Numbered from the stretch's first letter, positions 40,125 to 48,730 are shown. The stretch is DNA of 64,000 bases from Micromonospora costi (GCF_003626655.1 NZ_RBAN01000008.1:62001-126000), one strand, 5' to 3'. Notes: a model not told the origin generated them from the sequence alone. Translations and numbers: made by a program.

Positions 40125-40140
40125 GTACCAGATGGTACAT
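40123..40140 (-). promoter_or_regulatory. TetR-type operator overlapping a leaderless promoter and start codon
   Basis: The inverted repeat ATGTACC (40123-40129) / GGTACAT (40134-40140) contains the -10 TACCAT (minus strand, 40132-40137) and reaches into the ATG at 40124. Binding by the co-transcribed TetR-family protein would block initiation directly. Confidence 0.65.
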
Positions 40141-40154
40141 AGAGCGGCGTACGG

Positions 40155-40775
40155 CTACTCGAACCGGGAGGGGTCGCCGGCCCCGCGGCGCAGCACCTCC
40201 GGTTCGTCCTGCGACAGGTCGACCACGGTCGTGGGTTCCTTGCCGCAGTCACCGGCGTCGATCACCGCGTCGACGAGGTGGTCCAGCCGTTCCTTGATCT
40301 CCCACCCCTGGGTCATCGGCTCGTCCTCGCCGGGCAGGATCAGGGTGCTCGACACCAGCGGCTCGCCCAGCTCGGCGAGCAGCGCCTGGGTGACCGCGTG
40401 GTCCGGGACGCGGACGCCGACGGTCCGCTTGCGCGGATGCAACATCCGGCGCGGCACCTCCCGCGTGGCCGGCAGGATGAAGGTGTAGCTGCCCGGAGTC
40501 GCGGCTTTCACCAGCCGGAAGACCGAGTTGCTGACCTTCACGAACTGGCCGAGCTGCGCGAAGTCCCGGCAGACCAGCGTGAAGTGGTGCCGCTCGTCGA
40601 GCCGGCGGATCTCCCGGATCCGGTTGAGCCCGTCCTGGTTGCCCAGCTGGCAACCGAGGGCGTAGCAGGAGTCCGTCGGGTAGGCGATCAGACCACCGCC
40701 TCGGACCAGGTCGACGATCTGGCCGATGGCCCGGGGCTGCGGGTTGTCCGGGTGCACGTCGTAGTACCTCGCCAT
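40155..40775 (-). CDS. YrdC/YciO/Sua5-family protein (threonylcarbamoyl-AMP synthase-like)
   Basis: The 206-residue protein has the YrdC fold: GGLIAYPTDSCYALGCQLGNQDGLNRIREIRRLDERHHFTLVC, read in parts, TPGSYTFILPATREVPRR, RTVGVRVPDH and a final VVDLSQDEPEVLRRGAG. Family enzymes make threonylcarbamoyl-AMP for tRNA t6A; YciO-type paralogues have a less certain role. DSCY (not DTVY/DTLY) and the length resemble the YciO subgroup. TAGGCT lies six bases before the ATG, so it is probably leaderless. It is convergent with nothing; the SRPBCC promoter begins at its stop. Confidence 0.9.
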   Translation of the reverse strand: MARYYDVHPDNPQPRAIGQIVDLVRGGGLIAYPTDSCYALGCQLGNQDGLNRIREIRRLDERHHFTLVCRDFAQLGQFVKVSNSVFRLVKAATPGSYTFILPATREVPRRMLHPRKRTVGVRVPDHAVTQALLAELGEPLVSSTLILPGEDEPMTQGWEIKERLDHLVDAVIDAGDCGKEPTTVVDLSQDEPEVLRRGAGDPSRFE

Positions 40776-40781
40776 GTGTCG

Positions 40782-40787
40782 AGCCTA
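40782..40787 (-). promoter_or_regulatory. -10 element of a leaderless promoter (YrdC-like gene)
   Basis: On the minus strand TAGGCT lies six bases before the ATG at 40775, with no Shine-Dalgarno sequence. Confidence 0.45.
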
Positions 40788-40979
40788 GTGCGGAGCGGTA
40801 GCCCCGCCGCGCCATCGGCGAACGCCTCGACGGCCGCATTGCCGGCCTCGTCCCCCGTTGTCCGCACCCGGTGGGCGGCTCGCCGGCAGGAAACGTCGAC
40901 CTTCCGTGCACCTCACGTTCGCCGACGGCGGCTAGCTTTCGCAGGAATCAACACAATCCGACCCGAAAGCCGAAGAAAC

Positions 40980-41078
40980 ATGACCGAGATTCTCGTCAAG
41001 GTGGCCGCCGAGGTCCTCGCCGGCGTCCTGATGGCCCTCCTCGCCACCCTCGCCCGCCGCCTGCTGCGCACCGCCTGA
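40980..41078 (+). CDS. 32-residue single-helix membrane peptide
   Basis: A short frame encodes 32 residues with one hydrophobic helix, KVAAEVLAGVLMALLATLAR, and a basic tail RRLLRTA. It is preceded by a less GC-rich leader with TAGCTT near 40931 as a possible -10 element. The ribosome-binding site is weak (GAAAGCCGAAG). All codons end in G or C from the fifth on, which supports coding. Such peptides can be membrane-protein subunits, signalling peptides or toxins; nothing in the sequence decides. It converges with the cupin gene, with three bases between. Confidence 0.55.
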   Translation: MTEILVKVAAEVLAGVLMALLATLARRLLRTA

Positions 41079-41081
41079 CCG

Positions 41082-42287
41082 TCAGCTCACGCCGTACCGG
41101 GCGATGGTCGGGGTGTCGTTGATGTCCGGGCCGAAGAACAGGAACACCACGAGATCGCTGTCGCCCGTGTTCTCCACCGTGTGCGGGGCGGTCGCCACCG
41201 CGTGGCTCACCAGCAACTCGTCGGCGTCGGCGTCACCGCCGCGGACGTCGTGGCCGCAGTACCGGCCGGCACCCGACCAGACCAGCAGCGAGTAGACGCC
41301 GTTCTCGGTGACCGTGTGCCGAGCGCCGGGCGGTACGACGAGTTTCTTCCCGCTGAACTTCGACGTGTTGTAGAAGATCCACCACTCGCGGCCACCGCCC
41401 GGCCCGGTCTCGATCGGCTGGGGCGTGAGGTGGTTGTTCTCGTAGAAGAACGGGTCGCCGTTCAGCTCCCACTCCACGAAGTTCAGCGGGAACCGCTCGC
41501 CGTAGGCGCTGCGGTCCTCGGGGCGTACGTCGTGGAAGAGCAGGTCCTTGTCGATGATCCGGCCGGCGTTGAGCGCCTGGAACATGGCGAAGACGTCCGA
41601 GTCCTCCTGGAGTTCCACGGTCAGCGCCGTGCCGGGCCCGTGCAGCACCCCCGACGGCACCTGGAAACCCTCGTCCGGCACCTGCACCTCGGCGCGCGAG
41701 TGCCGCAGGATGAGGTCGCTGTCCCAGTCCACGAGGTACGGCAGCAGCACGTCGTACGCCCGCTCGCGGGCGATCCACGGATGCACGCCGAAGAACGTCT
41801 CCGGGTGCGCACCCATGTCGACCCCGGCCGGGAAGTAGTACGCCTCGTCCTTCGACCGCCTCCCCATCAGCTCCGCGAAACGCTGCGGCGGGTGGATGTG
41901 GTACGGGATCCGGTCGCCGTAGTCGAGCAGCTTCGCGAGGCGCCCGAGCCCCTGCGGATGGCTCTCCGCGTACGCCTCACCCATGATCGCGGCGGGGTCG
42001 GCGGCGACGGCGTCCCGCAGGGTCATGCGCGGCCGCCGCGTCGAGTCGACGACGTGGCTGAGCCCCTCGTCGGCCGGGCCGACCCGGTTGTCGGCCTTCG
42101 TGGTCGAGCCCAGCCAGCGCTCGCACAGGTAGCCCCGCTCGCCCAGGTCGTACGCGTCCTCGGGCAGGCCGAACCGCCGTCCGGGCGGCACCAGGTCCCG
42201 CGCCACGAAGGCCGGGGCGAGGCGGAGCACTCCCCCGCCGTCGTGGAGCAGTTCCTCGACGAGCTGCCGCGGCGGCCCGCCGGTCAT
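41082..42287 (-). CDS. cupin-type protein resembling class I mannose-6-phosphate isomerase
   Basis: The 401-residue protein has a double-stranded beta-helix core. Metal-site residues are in IPYHIHPPQRFAELMG and SKDEAYYFP (H-x-H ... E). A late His is in ARHTVTENGVYSLLVWSG, and a second cupin-like half ends in SHAVATAPHTVENTGDSDLVVFLFFGPDIND, read in parts. The arrangement is near phosphomannose isomerase type I, but a dioxygenase role cannot be excluded. ATG 42287 is used; GTG 42299 is an alternative. TAGCAT at 42325-42330 (minus strand) may be its -10 element. It follows the nucleoside hydrolase gene after 135 bases. Confidence 0.6.
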   Translation of the reverse strand: MTGGPPRQLVEELLHDGGGVLRLAPAFVARDLVPPGRRFGLPEDAYDLGERGYLCERWLGSTTKADNRVGPADEGLSHVVDSTRRPRMTLRDAVAADPAAIMGEAYAESHPQGLGRLAKLLDYGDRIPYHIHPPQRFAELMGRRSKDEAYYFPAGVDMGAHPETFFGVHPWIARERAYDVLLPYLVDWDSDLILRHSRAEVQVPDEGFQVPSGVLHGPGTALTVELQEDSDVFAMFQALNAGRIIDKDLLFHDVRPEDRSAYGERFPLNFVEWELNGDPFFYENNHLTPQPIETGPGGGREWWIFYNTSKFSGKKLVVPPGARHTVTENGVYSLLVWSGAGRYCGHDVRGGDADADELLVSHAVATAPHTVENTGDSDLVVFLFFGPDINDTPTIARYGVS

Positions 42288-42422
42288 CCCAGGGTCCACG
42301 ACGTCCGATTCTTGACCACGAACAATGCTAGGCCGAGCGGCGCCGGGTATTTGTCGGAACCGGAGAGGACGACCGGCGGCCAGGGCCCGGGAGGTCAGCC
42401 GGCCGCGCGCGGAGGTGGCCCG

Positions 42423-43304
42423 TCATGACCGTGCGCCGTCGAGGACCGTGAGGTGGTGGTCGAGGAACGCCTCGGGCCGTACGTCGACGGCCACCTCGTG
42501 CGGCCCGCCCGCGTCCCGGCGCCACGCCGTGGCGCCGGCCGACGGCCCCGGCTCGCGGCCGACCGTGACCTCCCCCGCCTCGAACACGCACAGGGACGGG
42601 TCGAACAACGTCGCCGCTGCCAGCGGGTCGTGGAACGTGACCTCCGGCCGCTCGGCGAACCAGGGCGCGGCCATGTCGGCGACCGGGCGCAGCAGCGGGT
42701 TGGCGCAGTGCTCCAGGAAGGCGTCCGCGTCCATGCGCACCCGGGTCGTGACGTCGAGACCGACCGAGCGGTGCACGGGCACCGGCGCCGCGTACACACG
42801 GGCCGCCGCGTGCGGATCACAGTGGATGTTCCACTCCGGACCCGCGACCGTCGTGAACGCCCCGCCCATGAGCACCAGCGACTTCAGCAACGACGGGATC
42901 TCCGGGTCGACGGCGAACAGGAGCGCCACGTTCGTGAGCGGCCCGATCGCCAGCAGCGTGACCTCGCCCGGACGCGCCCGGATCGTGCGACGCAGGAACT
43001 CCACCGCCTCCCCGGTGGGGAACGAGGTGTCGTGGGCCCAGCGGGCCAGTGCCACCGCCTGCGGCGGCGGGGCCTGCACGGGCGGGCTGGCCAGCGGCTC
43101 GGCGGCGCCGGGAAGGATCGGCACGCTGCGCCCCGCGGCGCGGCACAGCACGCTCGCGAGCGCGGCCCGCTGCTCCGGGTGGGCGGTCACCGTGGTGACG
43201 CCGAGCAGGTCGCAGCGGGGCTGCGCCAGCAGGTAGGCGAGGCAGATCGCGTCGTCGATGTCGTTGCCGATGTCGGTGTCCAGCAGGACGGGTACCGTCT
43301 CCAT
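42423..43304 (-). CDS. inosine-uridine-type nucleoside hydrolase
   Basis: The 293-residue enzyme has the N-terminal calcium-binding signature DTDIGNDIDDA (Asp9, Asp11, Asp15, Asp17 and Asp18), LGVTTVTAHP, LAIGPLTNVALLFAVDP, LMGGAF, EWNIHCDPHAA and the late TFHDPLAAATLFDP. It hydrolyses the N-glycosidic bond of ribonucleosides in purine/pyrimidine salvage. It starts six bases after the lipoprotein gene at 43311, so the two are in one operon. The length agrees with the family (about 300). Confidence 0.95.
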   Translation of the reverse strand: METVPVLLDTDIGNDIDDAICLAYLLAQPRCDLLGVTTVTAHPEQRAALASVLCRAAGRSVPILPGAAEPLASPPVQAPPPQAVALARWAHDTSFPTGEAVEFLRRTIRARPGEVTLLAIGPLTNVALLFAVDPEIPSLLKSLVLMGGAFTTVAGPEWNIHCDPHAAARVYAAPVPVHRSVGLDVTTRVRMDADAFLEHCANPLLRPVADMAAPWFAERPEVTFHDPLAAATLFDPSLCVFEAGEVTVGREPGPSAGATAWRRDAGGPHEVAVDVRPEAFLDHHLTVLDGARS

Positions 43305-43310
43305 GGCGGC

Positions 43311-44090
43311 TCAATCATCCCCCGGACCGGGGTCGGTCGCGTCTCCCGGCGGAAGCCTCGCCACGATCGCGGCGGCCACCGTGGTGGCCTTCTCCTGTGC
43401 CATCGCCGTGATCTCCGCGGCGGTGTTCCCGTGGCGCGGCCACAACGCCAGCGCCTCGACGCTGACCAGCAGCGGCCCGTACGCGAAGAACAGCCGGGCG
43501 TCGCCCGGCAGGTACGTCATCCCGGCCTCGCTCTCCGGGTCGACACGGCGGACCGTCGCGGTGGTCACCCGCGCGCCCGTCGCGCCGACGGTGACCGTGG
43601 CCGCCGCCTGCCGCGCGGTGGCCAGGCCCATGCGGAGGCGGAAGTCCCCGCCCGGGCACCTCGCGGCACGCAGCCGGTCGGCCGCCGCGCCGGCCGTCGC
43701 CGCATCGGTGAGCCGCGCCACCTCCACGGTCACGACGGTCGTCGGGCGCGCGACGGCCTGGAAGGACGGCACCGCGTTGACCTCGATCTGGCCCGCCCAG
43801 ACCGCGTCCACGCTCACCTCGGGATCCCCGGAACGCGGGTCGGTCACGAACAGTTCGCAGGGCCGGTAGGACACCTCGCCGCTCTCGACGTCGCTCTGCG
43901 CCACGTCGTCACCGACGCCCGCCTCGTCCACCGCCGCGCGAGCGATCGCCAGGAACGCCTCCGGCTCGTACGGCGACGCCGGGGAAGCGGTCACCGCGGG
44001 CGGCGGGGGCGCCGGCCGGACGGAGTGTCCCCCGCAGCCGGCGAGCCCCGCCGTCACCAGAATCCCCGCGACGAACCGTCTTCCGCGCAT
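43311..44090 (-). CDS. secreted lipoprotein of unknown function
   Basis: The 259-residue protein has signal and lipobox (RRFVAGILVTAGLAGCGG, Cys near 19) and a Pro-rich linker. Its soluble domain contains GEVSYRPCELF and RLRAARCPGGDF, so it may have one disulfide. It resembles the DUF3558-like actinobacterial lipoproteins only loosely. GGGGGTCGG precedes the ATG. It lies directly before the nucleoside hydrolase gene (six bases), which suggests a shared role in nucleoside or other ligand handling, but this is inference. Confidence 0.8.
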   Translation of the reverse strand: MRGRRFVAGILVTAGLAGCGGHSVRPAPPPPAVTASPASPYEPEAFLAIARAAVDEAGVGDDVAQSDVESGEVSYRPCELFVTDPRSGDPEVSVDAVWAGQIEVNAVPSFQAVARPTTVVTVEVARLTDAATAGAAADRLRAARCPGGDFRLRMGLATARQAAATVTVGATGARVTTATVRRVDPESEAGMTYLPGDARLFFAYGPLLVSVEALALWPRHGNTAAEITAMAQEKATTVAAAIVARLPPGDATDPGPGDD

Positions 44091-44159
44091 CCGACCCCCG
44101 ACCGTGAGCGCACGTGCCGTGCGGGCCGCAGCATACTGATCGTCGTCGGGCCCCGGTGG

Positions 44160-47100
44160 TCAGCCCTCGGCGCAACACGAGTGGCGGCCGGCCTCCACGT
44201 AGTCCGGGTCGTGCCACCAGTACCGCGCGTTGTCGGGGTGTTCCGGCAGCGCCGGCAGCACCCGGTTCCGGGGCGCCGGGGTGGTTTGCTCGGCCACGCC
44301 GGTCGCGGTGGTCGGCGTGCCCGCGCCGGTCGCCGTGGCCCGCGCGGCCGCGCCGGTCGCGAACGGGGCCAGGAGCTCGTCCACGCCGTGCAGCACGCCG
44401 TTGACCATGGTCTGCCGGACGTCGGCCGCCTCGTCGATGTCGCGCAGCGGGTCACCGCCGAGCACCACCAGGTCGGCGTACGTGCCGCGCGCGATGCGGC
44501 CGACCGGCTCCTCCAGGAACTCTCCCGGCACCCGGGTCGCGGTCGTCAACGCCTCGTACGGGGTCAGCCCGTACGCGACCATCGCCCGCAGGTTCAGGTG
44601 CAGGCTGACGGCGTTGAACGCGATCGGTGAGTCCGTGCCGCTGATCACCCGCCCACCGCCACGGATCATCGCCGCCGCCTGGGCGACCTGGCGGGCCAGG
44701 TTCTCCCGGTTGGCCGTCTGGTCGGTCGTCTGCGCCGACGTGACCGCCGCCTGGAGGGCCGCGTACTGCCACGGCGGGTAGAGCGTGCGGACCCGCCGGT
44801 CGGTGACCAGCGAGGTGTCCTCGCGCAGCAGCGTGTTCGCGCCGAACAGGGTGGGCGTGCGCGCCGCGCGGGAGGTGTTGAAGATGTCGATGACGTCCTG
44901 GTAGCCGGCGCCGATCGCGGTGACGGTGCGGGAGTAGCCGAACCGGTTCGTCGCCCCGGTGTGCTCCATGCCGTCACTGCCGAAGGCGAACGCCGGATAG
45001 TGGTAGTGCGAGGTGGCGTGAACACCGTGCCGGTGTGACCAGTCGACCACCGCGCGCTGCCACACGACGGGCAGCCGCACGTACGCCTTCATGAGGTCGT
45101 AGTCGAGGGCGCCGGCCCGTTCCAGCTCCAGCTCCAGCTGCCGCTCGTCGAAGGTGGGGCGCATGAAGTTGTAGTAGATCCGTGGGCCGTCGATCGCCTC
45201 GCCTGTGCCGAAGTACCGCGGCCCGATCCGGGCGCCGGACTGGATCGACTCCCGTTCCTCCACCATGTGGTACGCCGGGCTGCCCGGCGACCGGGTGGTG
45301 GTCACGCCGAGGGACAGCCACAGGGCGTTCTGCCGCGCGCCGTAGCCGTACCCCTGCATCTCGCGGTGGTGGTGCATGTCGATGAGACCGGGGATCACCA
45401 CGCCGTCGCGGGCGTCGACGATGCGCCCGTCGCGGCCGGGCCGCGACGGTTCGACGGCCACCACCCGGTGCCCCTCGACCACCACGTCGACGTCGTGGCG
45501 CAGCTTCGGCGCGGTGCCGTCCCAGAGGCGTCCGGCCCGGATCACCGTACGCGCGCGCGGCCGGCTGTTCGTCCAGCTGAGACCCACCGGGACGGTCCGC
45601 GGCGAGCCGCCGTCGGCGGACACCGTCCGCAGCCGGCCGTTGTTGAGGTACAGCAGGTGGCGGGAGTCGCCGCTCCAGCTCGGCGCGTCCGTGACCTCCT
45701 GGGTCACCTGGCGGGGCGTGCCGTCGAACGTGCCGTCGGGGTGGACGTCGACCACCCACAGGACGCTGGCCACCACGAACGCCATCCGCCGGCCGTCCGG
45801 GGACCAGACCGGCCCGTCGTCGCCGCGCGTCTGGATCGACCGGTGCGGCATCGGATCGACGTAGCGGGCGGCGCCGGTGGTCCGGTCCACCAGCAGGATC
45901 TTGCTGAGGCCCTCCCGGTAGCGGGCCGAGTACGGCACGACCGCGGCGAGGGCGATGGTCCTGCCGTCCGGTGACCAGGTGGGGCGGCCGGGTTCGAAGG
46001 TGGCGCCGAAGACCGGCTGCACGTCGCCCGAGTCCACCTCGACGGTGTAGAGCGCGCCGTTCTGGTCGAGGAACGCGAGCCGCTCGCCGTCCGGTGACCA
46101 CGTGCCCGACACCGCCGCCCGGTCCGGCAGGTCGGTCAGTTGCCGCTCCGCACCCGTACGCAGGTCCCGCAGCCAGATGTCCAGCGTCCCCGCCCTGTCC
46201 GTCGAGTACGACAGGTAGCGCCCGTCCGGGGACCACGCCGGATCGCACTTCCACCACTGGTCCCGGGTGAGCGGGCGGGGCGGCTGCCCGATCGTCATGA
46301 GGTAGATGTCGTTGAGCGCCCGGAACGCGACCTGGCGGCCGTCCGGTGACAGCGTCGGGCTGCCGATGCCGACCACCGGCCGGCGGATGGTCGAGTCGAA
46401 GTCCCGCCGCCGCTTGCGGTAGCGGGGGGTCGCCACCGTCACCGCGGCCACGAAGCCGATGTCCTGGTGGCGGTCGCCGTCGAGGCGGCGGCGCCGGATC
46501 CGGCCGTCGGCGGTGTAGACGAACTCGCGGTCGGAGCGCCACGACACCCGGAACGGGTACGCGTCCTCGCCCGTCACCAGGGGCGAATCCGCGCGCCACA
46601 GTTCGCTGCGCCCGTCCAGCAGGCGGTGGTAGACCAGGTCCCGGCCGTCCGGTGTCCACGCCGGGCTGTGCAGCACGGCGCCGGCCGGGGCGGTGACCGC
46701 GGTGGTCCGGGCGCCGCCCGCGAGGTCGACCACGTCGATGCGGGTGTTGGCGACCACGAACGCGATGCGGGTCCCGTCCGGCGACCACGCCGGCTCGTAC
46801 TCCTCGGCCGCGGTGTCGGCCACGACGGTGCTCTCCCCCGTGGCCACGTCGAGCACGTGGATCGCGTAGCTGCCGGTCCGGTCCGAGGAGTACGCGATCC
46901 GCCGCCCGTCCGGCGAGAAGCGGGGCTCCCGGTGGTCGTACGGGCCGTGGGTGAGCTGGCGCAGGCCGGAGCCGTCGGGGCGGATCAGCCACAGGTTGAA
47001 AACGCCGTCCCGGTAGGACTGGAAGACGATCGTCGAGCTGTCCGGCGCCCACTCGGGCTGGGCGATGTCGTACAGGTCGCTCGTGAGGCGGCGGGCCGGC

Positions 47101-47339
47101 CCGCCCGACGACGGCAGCACCCACAGCACGCTCACCAGGTCCATGGCGATCAGCCGGCCGTCCGGCGACAACTGCGCCGCCACGTCGGTGCCCTGCCGGA
47201 GGCTGACCCGCCGGCTCCGGTCCCCCGACCCGTGGCCCTCCGTCGCCAGCGCCGGTTCCCCGGTCGCGATGCCGCTTCCCGCCAGCGCCGCCGCACCGGC
47301 CGCTCCCGCCAGCAGATCCCGTCTCCGGACGCCCGTCAT
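44160..47339 (-). CDS. exported TolB-type beta-propeller fused to an amidohydrolase
   Basis: The 1059-residue protein has a twin-arginine-like signal (GVRRRDLLAGAAGAAALAG). Residues about 50-600 carry many WD40-like/TolB repeats of the kind AWSPDGTRIAFV, FSPDGRRIAYSSD and WSPDGRYLSYSTD. Residues about 610-1010 form an amidohydrolase domain with VIPGLIDMHHHREMQGY (metal His near 653), HATSHYHYP (about 776), MEHTGATNR and SGTDSP (Asp near 903). The tail ends HSCCAEG. Such fusions are annotated as prolidase- or imidazolonepropionase-like; the substrate may be an exported cyclic peptide or hydantoin. GGGAGGC precedes the ATG. It stands alone. Confidence 0.88.
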   Translation of the reverse strand: MTGVRRRDLLAGAAGAAALAGSGIATGEPALATEGHGSGDRSRRVSLRQGTDVAAQLSPDGRLIAMDLVSVLWVLPSSGGPARRLTSDLYDIAQPEWAPDSSTIVFQSYRDGVFNLWLIRPDGSGLRQLTHGPYDHREPRFSPDGRRIAYSSDRTGSYAIHVLDVATGESTVVADTAAEEYEPAWSPDGTRIAFVVANTRIDVVDLAGGARTTAVTAPAGAVLHSPAWTPDGRDLVYHRLLDGRSELWRADSPLVTGEDAYPFRVSWRSDREFVYTADGRIRRRRLDGDRHQDIGFVAAVTVATPRYRKRRRDFDSTIRRPVVGIGSPTLSPDGRQVAFRALNDIYLMTIGQPPRPLTRDQWWKCDPAWSPDGRYLSYSTDRAGTLDIWLRDLRTGAERQLTDLPDRAAVSGTWSPDGERLAFLDQNGALYTVEVDSGDVQPVFGATFEPGRPTWSPDGRTIALAAVVPYSARYREGLSKILLVDRTTGAARYVDPMPHRSIQTRGDDGPVWSPDGRRMAFVVASVLWVVDVHPDGTFDGTPRQVTQEVTDAPSWSGDSRHLLYLNNGRLRTVSADGGSPRTVPVGLSWTNSRPRARTVIRAGRLWDGTAPKLRHDVDVVVEGHRVVAVEPSRPGRDGRIVDARDGVVIPGLIDMHHHREMQGYGYGARQNALWLSLGVTTTRSPGSPAYHMVEERESIQSGARIGPRYFGTGEAIDGPRIYYNFMRPTFDERQLELELERAGALDYDLMKAYVRLPVVWQRAVVDWSHRHGVHATSHYHYPAFAFGSDGMEHTGATNRFGYSRTVTAIGAGYQDVIDIFNTSRAARTPTLFGANTLLREDTSLVTDRRVRTLYPPWQYAALQAAVTSAQTTDQTANRENLARQVAQAAAMIRGGGRVISGTDSPIAFNAVSLHLNLRAMVAYGLTPYEALTTATRVPGEFLEEPVGRIARGTYADLVVLGGDPLRDIDEAADVRQTMVNGVLHGVDELLAPFATGAAARATATGAGTPTTATGVAEQTTPAPRNRVLPALPEHPDNARYWWHDPDYVEAGRHSCCAEG

Positions 47340-47501
47340 GATGCCTCCCCGTCGAAGCCACTGATCGAACAACACCGATCGTTGTCCCCGCCGTACGCCC
47401 CGGGACAGCGTGCACCTGCGGGCGAGCGGCCAGCGGACGGGCTGGAGCGGTGACCGGCCGGTCGTACGCGTTGAGCGGCACGCCGGATACCCGCGGTGAG
47501 C

Positions 47502-47580
47502 GTGATCGACACCAGATCGCCGATGTGGCGGTGTCCAACACACGCAGACCCCGCCACATCGGCGAAACGGAGTCGATCAC
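47502..47580. repeat. hairpin repeat H1
   Basis: It begins GTGATCGAC and ends GTCGATCAC. An inner perfect 14-bp stem pairs 47518-47531 with 47551-47564 (CGCCGATGTGGCGG). It is part of a 301-bp tandem duplication and closely matches H3. Confidence 0.9.
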
Positions 47581-47718
47581 GTGGACCCGATCAGCGCCGC
47601 GAGGCGGGGACGGCCGCGCCGCCCCGCAAACGGAGCGCCGATCGGCACCCGCCGGCCGAGGACGTCCGCGCCGGCCCGCAAACGGGGGCACCGTGCCCTC
47701 GGCCGCGGGCAGACCGGG

Positions 47719-47797
47719 TTGATCGACTCGCCTTCCTCGAAGTCGCGGTGTCACGACGGCCGGAACACCGCGACTTCCACGAACCCGAGTCGATCAC
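47719..47797. repeat. hairpin repeat H2
   Basis: Outer arms TGATCGACTCG (47720-47730) and CGAGTCGATCA (47786-47796) and an inner 13-bp stem GAAGTCGCGGTGT (47739-47751) with its complement (47765-47777). It is of the same design as H1 but with a different inner stem. Confidence 0.9.
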
Positions 47798-47802
47798 CAC
47801 AC

Positions 47803-47881
47803 ATGATCGACACCAGATCGCCGACCTGGCGGTGTCCAACGCACGCAGACCCCGCCACATCGGCGAAACCGAGCCGATCAC
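47803..47881. repeat. hairpin repeat H3 (copy of H1)
   Basis: It matches H1 with a few changes. The inner left arm reads CGCCGACCTGGCGG against an unchanged right arm, so the stem now has mismatches. Confidence 0.85.
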
Positions 47882-48019
47882 GTGGACCCGATCGGCGCCC
47901 GCCAGGCAGAGACGGCCGCGCCGCCCCGCAAACGGAGCGCCGATCGGCACCCGCCGGCCGAGGACGTCCGCGCCGGCCCGCAAACGGGGGCACCGTGCCC
48001 TCGGCGCAGGCAGGCCGCG

Positions 48020-48098
48020 TTGATCGACTCGACTTCCCGGAAGTCGCGGTGTCACGACGGCCGGAACACCGCGACTTCCAGGAGCCCGAGTCGATCAC
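48020..48098. repeat. hairpin repeat H4 (copy of H2)
   Basis: It matches H2 almost exactly, with TGATCGACTCG / CGAGTCGATCA arms and the GAAGTCGCGGTGT inner stem. Confidence 0.9.
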
Positions 48099-48103
48099 GA
48101 CAC

Positions 48104-48514
48104 CCGACCATGCGCCGGGCCCGGGGCGGCGGTGCGCGTTCCGGCGATCGAGCGGGCCCTTCCCCGGCATCGGGTTGGCCGGTCGCGCCGGCCCTTCTCG
48201 TATCGCCGGCGTGAAATCCCGGGCCCCGCGCGTACGGGCCGCGTGAAGATCCTTGTCCCGTACCGGCCGGTCGCGGTGTGCTGGTCGTGTCGGGCAGGTG
48301 GAGCCCGACCAGGTGAAAGGACGACGGTGGTCCCCTCGATACGGCGCCCCTCGACCGGGCTCGCATGGCCGGCGGAAGGTGCGGTCCAGACAGCGCACCG
48401 GCGCGCGCCGCGGCCGGGCGACGGACGCCGCTAACCGTCCCTTCCACCCTCCCGCGGCAGGTCCCGGCCGGTTCGGCCGGGCCTGCCGCGCCCTCGTTCC
48501 GGAAGGAGCAGATC
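48104..48514. other. intergenic region before the YbaB-like gene
   Basis: About 410 bases with no convincing gene. Open frames here lack codon bias. It contains the promoter of the gene at 48515 but no clear hexamers. Confidence 0.4.
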
Positions 48515-48730
48515 ATGGACAACCACAGCGACGCGCGGGCCGTCACGGCGTCCGATCCCGGCGGGTACGTCGAGGTCACCGTACGACCGGACGGACGACT
48601 GGCCGCGCTGCGGATCGATCCCCACGCCATGTACGACCTGACCGCCGCCGAGCTGGCGAGCGCCTGCATCGAGGCGATCCAGCGGGCCTGCTCGGCCGGG
48701 GCCGGCTCGGGCCCGGCGCGGGCGGCCTGA
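48515..48730 (+). CDS. small YbaB/EbfC-like protein
   Basis: The 71-residue protein has GGYVEVTVRPDGRLAALRIDPHAMYDLTAAELASACIEAIQRACSAG, read in parts. The pattern V-x-V-x-x-x-G-x-L-x-x-(L/V)-x-(I/V) followed by a helix is that of the C-terminal half of YbaB/EbfC nucleoid-associated proteins, which are usually about 100 residues. The N-terminal helix of the full family is missing. GGAAGGAG lies before the ATG. Similar short forms are found next to WXG100/ESX-type or oxidoreductase genes in actinomycetes; here it precedes an SDR remnant. Confidence 0.7.
   Translation: MDNHSDARAVTASDPGGYVEVTVRPDGRLAALRIDPHAMYDLTAAELASACIEAIQRACSAGAGSGPARAA

Larger units (their letters stand above)
47502..48103. 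repeat. 301-bp tandem direct duplication carrying four hairpins
   Basis: Unit 1 (47502-47802) and unit 2 (47803-48103) are nearly identical over their length. Each has a 79-bp hairpin at its start (H1, H3), about 137 bp of spacer and a second 79-bp hairpin at its end (H2, H4). The spacer contains two copies of GCCCCGCAAACGG-like sequence. There is no coding pattern. The flanking TGATCGAC/GTCGATCA arms look like terminal inverted repeats of small non-autonomous mobile or REP-like elements. Confidence 0.85.

Noticed and set aside
44974..47754. A 926-codon frame overlapping the TolB/amidohydrolase gene in another frame
   Set aside because: It is Arg/Gly/Pro rich and follows from the codon bias of the real gene.
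47502..48103. CRISPR array
   Set aside because: The repeats are 79-bp hairpins in a 301-bp duplicated unit, with only two units, conserved rather than variable spacers and no cas genes.
48132..48434. A 100-codon frame between the hairpin repeats and the YbaB-like gene
   Set aside because: Arg-rich composition, no ribosome-binding site and no codon-position bias.
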